Positions 1 to 7,293 are shown, numbered from the stretch's first letter. The stretch is DNA of 47,578 bases from Candidatus Nomurabacteria bacterium RIFCSPLOWO2_12_FULL_40_42 (GCA_001786195.1 MFVS01000006.1:1-47578); one strand, 5' to 3'. Notes: generated from the letters alone by a model not told the origin. A program made the numbers and translations.

Positions 1-58
1 AATTCGCCCAAACTTTACTTCGCCGTTTTGCAGTTCGGCAAAACGACTCTATTTGCAT
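1..58 (-). CDS. possible small ORF running off the window edge, downstream of tRNA-Val
   Basis: On the minus strand an ATG at 58-56 opens a frame of at least 19 codons (begins MQIESFCRTAKRR) that continues past the window edge. A purine-rich GGAGAGG lies five bases before the ATG, one of very few good Shine-Dalgarno matches here. It follows the tRNA-Val gene on the same strand. The product is not recognised, and short frames after tRNAs are often spurious. Confidence 0.25.
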   Translation of the reverse strand, partial: MQIESFCRTAKRRSKVWAN

Positions 59-92
59 TTCTGCCTCTCCAAAATCGCGAAGTCCTTTGTTG

Positions 93-166
93 TGCGGGAT
101 GCAGGGGTCGAACCTGCGACCTTCGCTGTGTAAAAGCGCCGCTCGTACCAACTGAGCTAATCCCGC
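93..166 (-). tRNA. tRNA-Val (anticodon TAC)
   Basis: The minus strand folds into a full cloverleaf: acceptor GCGGGAT/ATCCCGC with discriminator A, D-stem GCTC/GAGC, anticodon loop TTTACAC (anticodon UAC at 132-130) and T-arm GCAGG-TTCGACC-CCTGC. The D-loop keeps the GG pair and the T-loop keeps TTC. CCA is not encoded (ACA follows). Confidence 0.95.
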
Positions 167-270
167 GATAAACTTCTTAATTGTATAGGAATAATATACT
201 AATTTCAAGGTGTCGATAGAAAATTAAGGAACTAACGATTACTAATAAAGTATGATATCTTTAAATACAA

Positions 271-954
271 ATGAAAACAAAAGTTTTATACGAGGATACT
301 AATATTCTAGCTATCGACAAGCCGTCCTGGATTTTGGTTGATGAGATTGCCACTAAATATCCGAAGTTCATTTTAGCTCACCGGCTCGATCAGGGAACTT
401 CGGGTGTAATGTTACTGGCAAAAAATGAAAAAGCATACGAATTTTTGAAAGCGCAGTTTAAGGGCAGAACCATAAAAAAAATTTATCACGCCATAGTTTC
501 CGGCCATCTAAAAAATGATCATGGAATAATAAATAAACCAATTGGTCGCAGTCCGAAAGATTTCCGGAGACACCTCTCTGGACGGGGAGCGAGAGGGGAA
601 ATGCGGGAAGCTGAAACATCATACAAAGTTTTGAAAAGATTCAGCTACCCCACCCAACCCTCCCCGAAAGGAAGGGCTAAAATCCTCCCCTTTGGGGAGG
701 AAAAAGGAGGGGTGAAATTTTCTTATCTAGAAATAAAGCCCAAAACCGGTCGGACGCACCAGATTCGGGTGCATATGAAATATTTAAATCATCCGGTGGT
801 CTGCGATTCGCTGTATAATCCGGATCAGCCTTGCCCGAAGGGTCTCAAACGCCTAGCGCTTCATGCGAAATCTATAGAATTCACAAACTTGCAAGAAAAA
901 ATTATAAAAGTAGAGTCACCTTTACCAAAGGAATTTGAAATGGTGGTAAAATAA
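271..954 (+). CDS. RluA-family 23S rRNA/tRNA pseudouridine synthase with an in-frame palindromic insertion
   Basis: Isomerises specific uridines to pseudouridine in rRNA or tRNA. The RluA signature HRLDQGTSG lies at residues 37-45 with catalytic Asp40; the second family motif (K-P-K-T-G-R-T-H-Q-I-R) is at 157-167. No N-terminal S4 domain is present, giving 227 aa. Residues ~125-150 (nt 643-720) do not belong to the family fold: they are encoded by nested inverted repeats of the CCTCCCC/GGGGAGG type and lie in the loop before the conserved SYLEI strand. A TATGAT -10-like box at 251-256 would give a leader of about 8 nt, and no SD is seen. The exact target (RluA, RluC or RluD type) cannot be told from sequence. 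Confidence 0.88.
   Translation: MKTKVLYEDTNILAIDKPSWILVDEIATKYPKFILAHRLDQGTSGVMLLAKNEKAYEFLKAQFKGRTIKKIYHAIVSGHLKNDHGIINKPIGRSPKDFRRHLSGRGARGEMREAETSYKVLKRFSYPTQPSPKGRAKILPFGEEKGGVKFSYLEIKPKTGRTHQIRVHMKYLNHPVVCDSLYNPDQPCPKGLKRLALHAKSIEFTNLQEKIIKVESPLPKEFEMVVK
643..720 (+). repeat. REP-like palindromic element inserted in frame (copy 1)
   Basis: A 78-nt, 26-codon segment contains a perfect TCCTCCCC-ttt-GGGGAGGA palindrome nested in weaker CCACCC...GGGGTG arms. It encodes a hydrophilic peptide around QPSPKG. Related segments with the same reading frame sit in murB (12794-12835) and folA (22783-22848). Confidence 0.8.
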
Positions 955-958
955 TAAT

Positions 959-1999
959 ATGGAACCTGAAAATAAAGTTTGCCAGAATTGCCAAAAAGGC
1001 TTCATCATTGAGTCGGAGGATTTTAATTTTTATGAGAAAATTTCCGTTCCGCCGCCTACTTGGTGTCCGGAGTGCCGGATGATTCGGAGATTTTCTTTTT
1101 TAAATGTTTGGAATCTTTATAAGAGAAATTGCGATAAATGCGGAGAAACAACTCTGACCAATCATTCTCCAGATAAATCAAGGATTGTTTATTGTAGTCG
1201 TTGTTGGTGGAGTGACTCATGGGATGGGACGGAATACGCGCAAGACTATGACTCAAACCGACCTTTTTTTGAACAGATTGAAGAATTGGAGAATAAGACT
1301 CCTTGGCAAGCACTTGAAGCAGATTATTTGACTTTAAAAAATAGTGAATATACAAACGCTATCGCCCACATGAAAAATTGCTATATGACGTTTTGGGCCG
1401 ATTATTGCGACAATGTTTTCTACTCTTCCTATTTGGCTGGACTGAAGGATTCTTTGGATTGTTACCGAATGAAAGAGTGTGAATTATGCTATGAATCTAT
1501 AGGATGTCATAAATGTTACAGAACTTTCTTTTCTGAAGAATGTGATTCTTGTACAGACACATGGTTTTCTCGATCTTGTACTGGACTTGTAAATTGCTTT
1601 GGCTGTATAAACATTCGGAATAAAAGTTATTGCATTTTTAATGAGCAATTTTCACGTGAAAATTATTTTGAAAAATTGAAAGAATTTAATCTTGATACAC
1701 GAGAAAAGCTGGATGAAATGCGAAAAAATGTATTTAAATTCTGGAATAAATATCCGCGGAGATTTTATATTGGGAATGCTTTGAATAAAAATGTATCTGG
1801 AGATTACATTTACGAATCGAAAAATGCAAAGGATTGCTATCTGTCAGCCGACAAAAATTACGCTTTAGCCGCACCAACTTACCCATTTTCTATAATCCGC
1901 GCATGTATGAAATGCAACGACCTTATTAAAACTTCCTATGCCCTCAACCGACCCGAGATAGTTTACTGCGTAAAATGCTATCAGCAGGAGTTTATCTAA
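959..1999 (+). CDS. Cys-rich multi-zinc-ribbon protein (CPR-type), short paralogue
   Basis: Function unknown. A 346-aa soluble protein with an N-terminal zinc ribbon (C8xxC11 ... WCPEC at 36-40), a second CxxC pair near 58-61 closing with C-x-x-C at 79-82, a central run of Cys pairs spaced about 8-10 residues (140-225; e.g. CYRMKECELCYESIGCHKC), a conserved SYCIFNEQFSRENY block, and a C-terminal ribbon (CMKC ... YCVKC). The same architecture recurs in the 569-aa protein at 39743-41452. It starts four bases after the pseudouridine synthase stop, so the two are probably cotranscribed. The central Cys-repeat region suggests a solenoid stapled by metal or disulfides, which is inference. No catalytic motif is recognised. 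Confidence 0.8.
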   Translation: MEPENKVCQNCQKGFIIESEDFNFYEKISVPPPTWCPECRMIRRFSFLNVWNLYKRNCDKCGETTLTNHSPDKSRIVYCSRCWWSDSWDGTEYAQDYDSNRPFFEQIEELENKTPWQALEADYLTLKNSEYTNAIAHMKNCYMTFWADYCDNVFYSSYLAGLKDSLDCYRMKECELCYESIGCHKCYRTFFSEECDSCTDTWFSRSCTGLVNCFGCINIRNKSYCIFNEQFSRENYFEKLKEFNLDTREKLDEMRKNVFKFWNKYPRRFYIGNALNKNVSGDYIYESKNAKDCYLSADKNYALAAPTYPFSIIRACMKCNDLIKTSYALNRPEIVYCVKCYQQEFI

Positions 2000-2099
2000 A
2001 ATAATATGTCGTGAATTTATGTATATGCTCAATTTCACGACAAAAAATTTGCCAAAAATCTATTTGCCTTTCAAAATTTTTTATGCTAAAGTTCTTTCA

Positions 2100-2570
2100 A
2101 TGAAAACAAGCAACATTAAATTCAGTCCGGTAGATATAGAGGCCCGCAAGGGGCTTGTTTTTAAGGCCGGGGACACGATAAATGTCTGGTCCAAAATTTT
2201 GGAAGAAAAAACTGAAAAAAGGGGTGACAAAAAGAAAAAAGATGCAAAAAAGACTGAAGCCAATAAGTTTAGACTGCAGGCTTTTGAAGGTATAGTGCTG
2301 GCAAGAAAGCATGGGGGAGAAATGGGAGCTACTTTTACTGTCCGAAAAATAGCTTCCGGAATCGGGGTGGAGAGAATTTTCCCGCTGTATTCTCCGATGA
2401 TTGACAAAATTGAAATAACTAAAAAATCCCGCGCCCGCCGTTCCAAACTTTACTATATTCGCACTAAAGCGGTCAAAGATATTCGTAGTAAGATGCGTTC
2501 GATTGCCAATCAAGAAGAAGAGATAGAAGCAGAAACTCCAATTAAAGAACCTGCCAAAGTGGCGGAATAA
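2100..2570 (+). CDS. rplS: 50S ribosomal protein bL19
   Basis: Large-subunit protein at the 30S/50S interface. Family features: FKAGDTINVWSKI near the N terminus, QAFEGIVLARKHGG, then TFTVRKIASGIGVERIFPLYSP and the basic RRSKLYYIR segment. At 156 aa it is longer than the usual ~115-125: a Lys-rich insert (about residues 39-54, KKKKDAKK) splits the first half, and there is an acidic tail after ~140. The frame is open back to an ATG at 2019, but MKTSNIKF at 2100 is the better start: a TATGCT box at 2082-2087 predicts transcription from about 2094, downstream of the earlier ATG. Confidence 0.93.
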   Translation: MKTSNIKFSPVDIEARKGLVFKAGDTINVWSKILEEKTEKRGDKKKKDAKKTEANKFRLQAFEGIVLARKHGGEMGATFTVRKIASGIGVERIFPLYSPMIDKIEITKKSRARRSKLYYIRTKAVKDIRSKMRSIANQEEEIEAETPIKEPAKVAE

Positions 2571-2598
2571 ATTAGTTTAGTGCTCTTGACAAAATGTC

Positions 2599-2684
2599 GC
2601 GCGGGTGTCGTAACAGTAGCCGAGCTGCCTTGAGGTGGCAGTGTCCGTAAGGGCGTGGAGGTGCGATTCCTCTCCCGCGCACCA
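2599..2684 (+). tRNA. tRNA-Leu (anticodon GAG), CCA encoded, unusual D- and T-loops
   Basis: Acceptor GCGCGGG/CCCGCGC with A73 and encoded CCA (2682-2684), three-pair D-stem TCG/CGA, anticodon stem CTGCC/GGCAG with loop TTGAGGT (GAG at 2632-2634), and the long variable arm GTCC-gtaa-GGGC typical of leucine tRNAs. The D-loop reads TAACAGTAGC, so the usual G18 is A, and the T-loop reads TGCGATT, so U55 is G. A serine-recombinase remnant reads antisense into its 3' end. Confidence 0.88.
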
Positions 2685-2718
2685 CAAACGAACTGAAAGG
2701 TTTTTTAGAAGCCCAAAG

Positions 2719-2743
2719 GTGGGACGCGCGAAGCGCGTCCCAC
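2719..2743. repeat. perfect 11-bp inverted repeat hairpin
   Basis: GTGGGACGCGC-gaa-GCGCGTCCCAC, perfect arms. It lies between tRNA-Leu and the recombinase remnant core and belongs to the GC-rich palindromes scattered through the window. Confidence 0.8.
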
Positions 2744-2777
2744 TGATTTCCCCCCTTTTTTCCAAACGAATTCGGAT

Positions 2778-2794
2778 TCCCGCCTTCGGCGGGA
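2778..2794. repeat. short palindrome CCCGCC-TTC-GGCGGG
   Basis: TCCCGCCTTCGGCGGGA is a perfect palindrome around a 3-nt loop. A related CCCGCC...GGCGGG hairpin lies in frame in atpG (31717-31733). Confidence 0.75.
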
Positions 2795-3138
2795 CGGAGG
2801 ATTTTTTCGCCGAGGAGGAGGTGCGAGCCAAAGATTTCTTTGGCACAGACCTTTTTAGCAAAAAGGTCTGAATCAGAAGCAATTTTGTCCAAGGATTGAG
2901 CGTCTTTTAGCCAATTTTGGAAAGGTGCGAGCCAATCATTCTGCTTGTGTGAAAAAGTAGAGATTTCTTCTTCGAGCGACTTCTTTTCGGATAGCAGTTT
3001 TGCTTTTTGTAAACAGTAGTCTGGTTGGTCAATCACTTGGTCTAAATATCCAGTAAGAAGTCGCTCCACAAAATCGGCGCGGTTGTTTCGCGATGAGTAT
3101 TTAACACATAGCACAAACACAAATCTCAATAAAACAAC

Positions 3139-3727
3139 CTAGGCAATCGCAAACGAAAGAATTGCATTCAGGTAATTTCCGATATACCCGTTCACCGAAC
3201 GGGGCAATGAGGTCACAAGCCCATGAAAGAGCTTGAGAGATCGGAAATCAAACTCGATGGCAAAACGGGAATTATAGAGGCGATATTGCCACCTCGTACA
3301 CATTCTTTTCATGGTCTTGTACGGCTTCACGAGAATCCATCTTTTGCCTTCATCAAACATGTCTCGTTCCAGTTCCTGTGAGAGGCACTCCTAGCGCATC
3401 CAGGGAATCACTTTTCTCTGGATGTGTTGCGTTTTGACGAAGTCTGTCTACCAAAATACTTGGCACATGGTAGACCGGATATTTTTCATACAAATATTCC
3501 GAAAGTCGTTCACCATATCCTCTGACATCTTCTAATCCAAAGAATGGCGAAAGCGCACCTCTCATTTCTTCCACTTTTTCTTTCAAGTTTTCAAAATCAT
3601 CCCTGTAATTGCCGACTGTGATTTCAAACAGCTTCTCTCCGTATGGAGAGATACCGACTGCGGTATGGGTGTCCTTGTGGACATCGATACCGACAAACAT
3701 ACAACTTTGCTTTTGTGCTGTGGTCAT
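3139..3727 (-). pseudogene. IS110-family transposase, decayed (N-terminal DEDD domain plus unrelated or shifted tail)
   Basis: From 3727 the minus strand encodes an IS110 N-terminal domain: FVGIDVHKDTHT (first Asp), FFGLEDVRGYGERL, and KSDSLDALGV (the paired acidic motif). The frame breaks at 3353 just after that motif. An overlapping frame (3360-3139) then runs to FAIA and a stop, but its tail does not resemble the expected IS110 central and C-terminal Transposase_20 region. The second half is therefore lost, replaced or too decayed to recognise. The catalytic Ser domain is absent, so the copy should be inactive. It is unrelated at close range to the intact copy at 5348-6322. Confidence 0.65.
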
Positions 3728-3734
3728 ATATTTT

Positions 3735-4020
3735 TCTGTTAATTGCTAATCCTGTGTTTCGAAGACAGGCGTGCATGAATTGAATTCCTTACAGGAACTG
3801 TACACCTTTTGGCTTGAGTACAAGCTCAAAAGGTCTTGCGAATGTGCTTTGGCACATTCTCACCCAGTATGCGAGAGTCATGTTCCTTTCGGAGCGACCA
3901 TCCGCTATTTGCTCATGTTCGTGCACAGAAGAGATGTGGAGCAATCCTCCGTGAGTCGTCTTCCTTTTGGAGCGACAGGGTGCGGGTATGCTATGCCACA
4001 TCTCATCTCTGCACTCTACT
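3735..4020 (-). ncRNA. candidate IS110 bridge-RNA region upstream of the decayed transposase
   Basis: The ~290 bp 5' of the IS110 remnant is rich in hairpins: CCTGT/ACAGG (3751-3769), ACCTTTT..GCTTG-agta-CAAGC..AAAAGGT (about 3803-3834), GAATGTGC-TTTG-GCACATTC (3840-3859), and GAGATGTGG (3931-3939) pairing with CCACATCTC (3996-4004). A 26-nt hairpin unit occurs twice (3873-3898 and 3951-3976, 22/26 identical, TTCCTTTYGGAGCGAC core). IS110 recombinases are known to use a bridge RNA from the non-coding end with two guide loops. Assigning these repeats to such loops is inference. Confidence 0.35.
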
Positions 4021-4081
4021 GTTTTCTTGAAAAAATTCGCTAAATTAATTAATACAAAAACCCAGTAGATTCTCTCATACT

Positions 4082-4139
4082 GGGGTGTGGGGGGAGCCGA
4101 CAAAAAATGGAAAGGAAATTTTTGGTTTTGCTTCACCGT
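4082..4139 (+). repeat. ~58-bp inverted repeat, left copy
   Basis: Matches the reverse complement of 6725-6783 with one mismatch and one single-base indel; the core is GGAGCCGACAAAAAATGG. The pair encloses the XRE regulator, the propeller-like protein and the intact IS110. A partial third copy in the same orientation as this one follows at about 6802-6828. Confidence 0.85.
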
Positions 4140-4184
4140 ATTCATATGGAACTATAATACCACATAGAATTAAAACGCTGCAAC

Positions 4185-4193
4185 TGCTATGAT
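4185..4193 (+). promoter_or_regulatory. extended -10 promoter of the XRE regulator
   Basis: TGC-TATGAT predicts +1 at about 4200. This puts the in-frame GTG at 4194 upstream of the transcript and makes the ATG at 4209 the start. Confidence 0.5.
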
Positions 4194-4208
4194 GTGGATA
4201 TCTTATAT

Positions 4209-4415
4209 ATGGCTCAAATTTCCAAAAAACTGGGGCAGAATATCAAACAAATACGGCTTCGCCGTAAAATGTCGCAGGGCGACATTTGTCGTAAGTTAGA
4301 TATGGATAGAAGTTATATGAGCGCCATTGAGAATGGCAAGAAAAACATCACAATTCAACAGTTAGAACGATTAGCACAGGCACTTGGTGTTTCGGTTGAT
4401 AAAATGCTAAAATAA
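4209..4415 (+). CDS. XRE/Cro-type helix-turn-helix transcriptional regulator
   Basis: A 68-aa single-domain DNA-binding protein. The whole length is one HTH_3 fold: GQNIKQIRLRRKMSQGDIC, then KLDMDRSYMSAIENGKKN as the recognition helix and turn, then QQLERLAQALGVSVDKML. No second domain is present, so it is probably a local repressor, for instance of itself or of the neighbour at 4433, whose promoter lies inside the 3' end of this gene. The predicted transcription start at ~4200 favours the ATG at 4209 over the upstream GTG at 4194. It sits inside the accessory island between the ~58-bp inverted repeats. Confidence 0.85.
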   Translation: MAQISKKLGQNIKQIRLRRKMSQGDICRKLDMDRSYMSAIENGKKNITIQQLERLAQALGVSVDKMLK

Positions 4416-4424
4416 GAGTATTAT
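4396..4424 (+). promoter_or_regulatory. promoter of the propeller-like protein, near-leaderless
   Basis: TTGATA (4396-4401), 17-bp spacer, TATTAT (4419-4424); predicted +1 at 4431, two bases before the ATG at 4433. The -35 box lies within the 3' end of the XRE gene. Confidence 0.55.
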
Positions 4425-4432
4425 ACAAATAT

Positions 4433-5215
4433 ATGAAAAATTCACAAAAAGGTTTTGCAAATATTGCTTTAATTGTAGTCATTATTGCCATTGTAGCTGT
4501 TGGTGGATATTTTGTGTTAAAGCCTAAGACTAATATTGCTCCGCAACCGTCGCCTACGGCGGATACCAATAATCCTTCCAGTAACAAACCTCTGCCTGCT
4601 GGTGGAAGTGCAGGAAGGGGCGATGAGGGCGGTATACGGAGTGCTGACGGAAAAAAGATTATTTTGATCGAAACAAGTGAGGGTGAGGGCGCGGAAGGTC
4701 AATACATATACTACATAACCATTGATGGCAAAGATGGAAAGGCATACAAGCTTATTGGGGATGCACTTTTTAGTCCAGATAGTAAACAATACGCATATGC
4801 GGCGGGAAATGGAACTAAACAATTCATTGTTTTGAACGGCAAAGAATTGAAATATTACGACTATGTTTATACTCCTGCTTTTAGTCCAAATAGTTCTCGT
4901 TTCGTTTATGTCGCTTCAGTTGGCGTAGCCTCTCCTAATTGGAAGCAATTTGTTGTTATTGATGGCGTAGAGGGAAAACAATATCAAAAAGTTGAATTGG
5001 CTTTTGCTGATTCCGTTAGAGGGTTCAGTCTTAATAGTAAACATCTTGTCTATTCTGCTTCAGAAAATAACAAGTGGTTTGTTGTGATTGACGGAAAAGA
5101 AGGAAATAAATATGACCGCGTATCAATGCTTACAATCAGTGCAGATGGGAAAAAAGTTACATACGAAGCTCAAACCGGTTCCAGTAAAGAAACGATAACA
5201 GAAAATCTAGACTAA
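4433..5215 (+). CDS. membrane-anchored protein with WD40/propeller-like repeats
   Basis: Function unknown. A 260-aa protein with an N-terminal KGFANIALIVVIIAIVAVGGYF segment that is both a transmembrane helix and prepilin-like (KGF), a Pro/Ser/Asn-rich linker (36-67), then repeats of a blade-like motif: LFSPDSKQYAYAA, AFSPNSSRFVYVA, FSLNSKHLVYSA and TISADGKKVTYEA, alternating with FIVLNGKE, FVVIDGVEG and FVVIDGKEG. This resembles an extracytoplasmic beta-propeller of the PD40/TolB type, probably too short for a full propeller. The linker is partly encoded by degenerate palindromic GC-rich sequence. It follows the XRE gene by 17 nt but has its own promoter. Confidence 0.6.
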   Translation: MKNSQKGFANIALIVVIIAIVAVGGYFVLKPKTNIAPQPSPTADTNNPSSNKPLPAGGSAGRGDEGGIRSADGKKIILIETSEGEGAEGQYIYYITIDGKDGKAYKLIGDALFSPDSKQYAYAAGNGTKQFIVLNGKELKYYDYVYTPAFSPNSSRFVYVASVGVASPNWKQFVVIDGVEGKQYQKVELAFADSVRGFSLNSKHLVYSASENNKWFVVIDGKEGNKYDRVSMLTISADGKKVTYEAQTGSSKETITENLD

Positions 5216-5230
5216 TTTTATAATTTGTCG

Positions 5231-5257
5231 GTAAAGAAAAATACAGGTTTTCTTTAC
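5231..5257 (+). terminator. hairpin after the propeller-like gene
   Basis: GTAAAGAAAA / TTTTCTTTAC, a perfect 10-bp stem with a 7-nt loop, 15 nt after the stop at 5215. It lies between convergent genes. Confidence 0.5.
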
Positions 5258-5347
5258 TCTAGTGCCAGTGGGAGCAATCCCAGCCGTTTTATAATTTCTC
5301 CTAAAAACGGCGGGGATTTGCGCGCGCACAGGGTGGGCGGGGACCAG

Positions 5348-6322
5348 TTATGTCCCTGTCAAATCATCAACTGTTGATAACTTCGTCGCATCAAATATTC
5401 TCCTCTTTTTCAGAAGCGATACGGCAATGCGAAGGATTTTTCTACCCAAGATGCAAAGAATGGTATTGTGATGCAATCCTCTTGCCTTGTAGCGGACATA
5501 GATGGATTTCATCGGTTCTCGTTGGAATGAGCCGAATGCGGCTAAAAACAGAGCTTCGCGAAGTGTCGGCGATCCTCTCTTGGAAATATGCCCATGATGT
5601 CCGGCTTTTCCTCCAGTCTGCTTGACTGACGGATCAAGACCAGAGAAAGCCACAATCTGATCAATCGTTTTAAATCTCTCAAGCGGAAGAAGCTCTGCCA
5701 GTATGGTAGCGGCCAGAAACGGCGTAATGCCCGGAATTGAATCAAGATACTTAATATCATTGCCTTTGTCCCACTTTTTCACGATGATTTTTTTCAGAGC
5801 TTCGCATCTTTTAATCATAAACTTGGAAACAGATTCATCATTAATTCCTCGATATTCTTTCATATAGCGGTCATGACGCAAGTGGTCTGTGGCTGACTGA
5901 CGAAGTTTCCAGTAATGTCTAACCATGGCTTTTCTTTTTGCCATCGCTTCCGTCTCCACGAAACGATAGCCGTAATTTTGTGAAGCCAGAAAAGCCAGAT
6001 TCTGCGAATCAACTTTGTCTGTTTTTCTTTTTCTAATTGATAATCTGGCGATTTGCTTGGTATGCAGAGGATTGGCCACCTTGATGAAATATCCTTCGTC
6101 AGCGAGCGTCCGACACGCTCTCCAATGATACGGTCCGGTTGATTCAAAGAGTATTGGATCATCGGATGAGATATTGTTGGTTTTTAAGTAGACAAGAAAC
6201 TTTTTAAGTCCTACACTTGAATTGGGAAAGAGAGCTGGCATCGCCGAATTACCATCAGAGTCTCTGATGCTTGCGACCAGCTCTGTCTTTCCCACATCAA
6301 CGCCGATTGATTGGGTTTGCAT
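5348..6322 (-). CDS. IS110-family transposase, apparently intact
   Basis: A 324-aa DEDD recombinase that moves its element by bridge-RNA-guided recombination. The N-terminal RuvC-like domain has IGVDVGKTELV (Asp9), ILFESTGPYH and RKTDKVDSQNLA; the C-terminal Transposase_20 domain has LDSIPGITPFLAATILAEL, FSGLDPSVKQTGG and HGHISKRGSPTLREALF, where the Ser before PTLR is the expected nucleophile. All key residues are present and there is no frameshift. About 290-300 bp of non-coding sequence lies upstream (6323-6620) and ~130 bp downstream. The element lies between the ~58-bp inverted repeats and is not a close relative of the decayed copy at 3139-3727. Confidence 0.9.
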   Translation of the reverse strand: MQTQSIGVDVGKTELVASIRDSDGNSAMPALFPNSSVGLKKFLVYLKTNNISSDDPILFESTGPYHWRACRTLADEGYFIKVANPLHTKQIARLSIRKRKTDKVDSQNLAFLASQNYGYRFVETEAMAKRKAMVRHYWKLRQSATDHLRHDRYMKEYRGINDESVSKFMIKRCEALKKIIVKKWDKGNDIKYLDSIPGITPFLAATILAELLPLERFKTIDQIVAFSGLDPSVKQTGGKAGHHGHISKRGSPTLREALFLAAFGSFQREPMKSIYVRYKARGLHHNTILCILGRKILRIAVSLLKKRRIFDATKLSTVDDLTGT

Positions 6323-7014
6323 ATGTTTTTTGAATATTAATTTGTAAAAGAAAGAAGAGAAAAGAGAAGAAAGAATCCAACCGCAAGCCTGTTTGTGTTC
6401 GCACGCTCTAGGGCGTAACCAGTCATAGGCGTTTTGAAGAGAAACGAAGCGATATTCCCCGCCGGTAGCTAAAAGCTAAGTCAAGCAAGATCGTCTTCAT
6501 CTTCATTTTATCTCTTCCTAGTTTAATGATACAGGCAAGCACAATAAGATTTGTTTGTGCCTTAGCACAATCCACTTTTATGAGTTACCACGAGCAGTGG
6601 ACGAAGTCACAGAGTTTCAAGTTACCACTCAACGCGGAGAGGAAGCGCCTCGTCTCGCCGTGAGGGCGGAGAAAAGAGCAGTCAAAAGTGTTAAAAAATA
6701 ATAGTGCTCTTTTCGGAGACTGAAACGGCGAAGCAAAAACCAAAAATTTCCTTTCCATTTTTTGTCGGCTCCCCCCACACCCCCCGCCGAGGAAAAGAAG
6801 AAAGGTAAGGAAAATTTTTGGTTTTTGCTCCCGCGACCGAAGGGAGCGGACGAGGCGCGCAGAATCCGAGCGTACAATTTAGTTTCGCTTCACCACGCGC
6901 TCCGCGCGTGCCACATCATTTGTTTTGAAAGTAAGTGCGAGTTTGGTACAATAGAGACACCAATAGTATGTTATAAAAATATGCGGTCGTCCTGTTTTAT
7001 AGCATCAGGATTAT
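6323..7014. other. 692-bp non-coding stretch: IS110 5' end plus repeat-rich island boundary
   Basis: No convincing gene is seen. 6323-6620 is the non-coding end of the intact IS110 (hairpins such as TAGCT-aaa-AGCTA and CACAA...TTGTG near 6543-6565; a possible bridge RNA on the minus strand). 6725-6783 is the right copy of the ~58-bp inverted repeat, and a partial copy follows near 6802. 6891-6912 is a CACGCGC...GCGCGTG palindrome. Confidence 0.5.
6725..6783 (-). repeat. ~58-bp inverted repeat, right copy
   Basis: Reverse complement of 4082-4139 apart from one extra A and one G/A difference. Confidence 0.85.
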
Positions 7015-7284
7015 TTATTTAATCGCACCCTCTTTGCGCAAAAGTTTTATTTTTGCTTTTAGTCCGCCGCGATTATAGTTGCCGAGTGTTCCATCGGATT
7101 TTATGACTCGATGGCACGGTACTTTCTGATCAAAATTTTTGGCCATGATGTTACCTACTGCCCGGGCGGCTAGGGCATTGCTGGATCGTTTGGCTACTTC
7201 TTTATAGGTCATAGTTTTTCCTTTTTGAATATTTTTTACCACATTTAAAACTCTTTGCCTGAATTTTTCTTTTAGACTGCTCAT
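7015..7284 (-). CDS. MGMT/alkyltransferase-like DNA-binding protein
   Basis: An 89-aa protein consisting only of the C-terminal DNA-binding and active-site domain of O6-alkylguanine-DNA alkyltransferases: KGKTMTYKEVAK (helix-turn-helix entry), ARAVGNIMAKN, then VPCHRVIKSDGTLGNYNRGG with the PCHRV active-site Cys retained. The N-terminal domain is absent. Retention of Cys favours alkyl transfer over a pure ATL function, though this cannot be proved. The frame is open back to 7338, but MSSLKEKF at 7284 is preferred: it fits the family and leaves the divergent VKOR promoter intact. Confidence 0.82.
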   Translation of the reverse strand: MSSLKEKFRQRVLNVVKNIQKGKTMTYKEVAKRSSNALAARAVGNIMAKNFDQKVPCHRVIKSDGTLGNYNRGGLKAKIKLLRKEGAIK

Positions 7285-7293
7285 ATATTTATA

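Larger units (their letters stand above)
2572..3129 (-). pseudogene. large serine recombinase, C-terminal remnant abutting tRNA-Leu
   Basis: The minus-strand frame begins in mid-protein and contains the coiled C-terminal region typical of CPR serine recombinases: a YLDQVIDQPDY segment, then KKSLEEEI, NDWLAPFQNWLKDA, and an EIFGSHLLL segment, followed by a degraded tail. The N-terminal catalytic domain and zinc-ribbon region are missing, so the gene is a 5'-truncated remnant. The frame then runs antisense through tRNA-Leu to a stop at 2572. Two strong palindromes lie inside it (2719-2743 and 2778-2794). Its position suggests an element that once integrated at the tRNA 3' end. Confidence 0.6.

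Noticed and set aside
541-600. A second inserted element in the pseudouridine synthase (CCTCTC...GAGAGG)
   Set aside because: The peptide here fits the usual family loop, and the inverted repeat is short and imperfect.
2019-2099. 27-residue N-terminal extension of bL19
   Set aside because: The extension is unlike the family, and the predicted transcription start (~2094) is downstream of the ATG at 2019.
2081-2513. Two long antisense frames opposite rplS
   Set aside because: They are shadows of the ribosomal protein gene; no motif, promoter or start signal supports them.
2586-2616. TTGACA just before tRNA-Leu with a TAACAG-like box, as the tRNA promoter
   Set aside because: The -10 would lie inside the tRNA gene and transcription would start within it, so it cannot make the tRNA.
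3771-4145. Frames on both strands in the IS110 upstream region
   Set aside because: The DNA consists of hairpins and a duplicated unit, and the peptides have no family features.
4194-4208. GTG at 4194 as start of the XRE regulator
   Set aside because: The extended -10 at 4185-4193 predicts +1 at ~4200, downstream of this codon.
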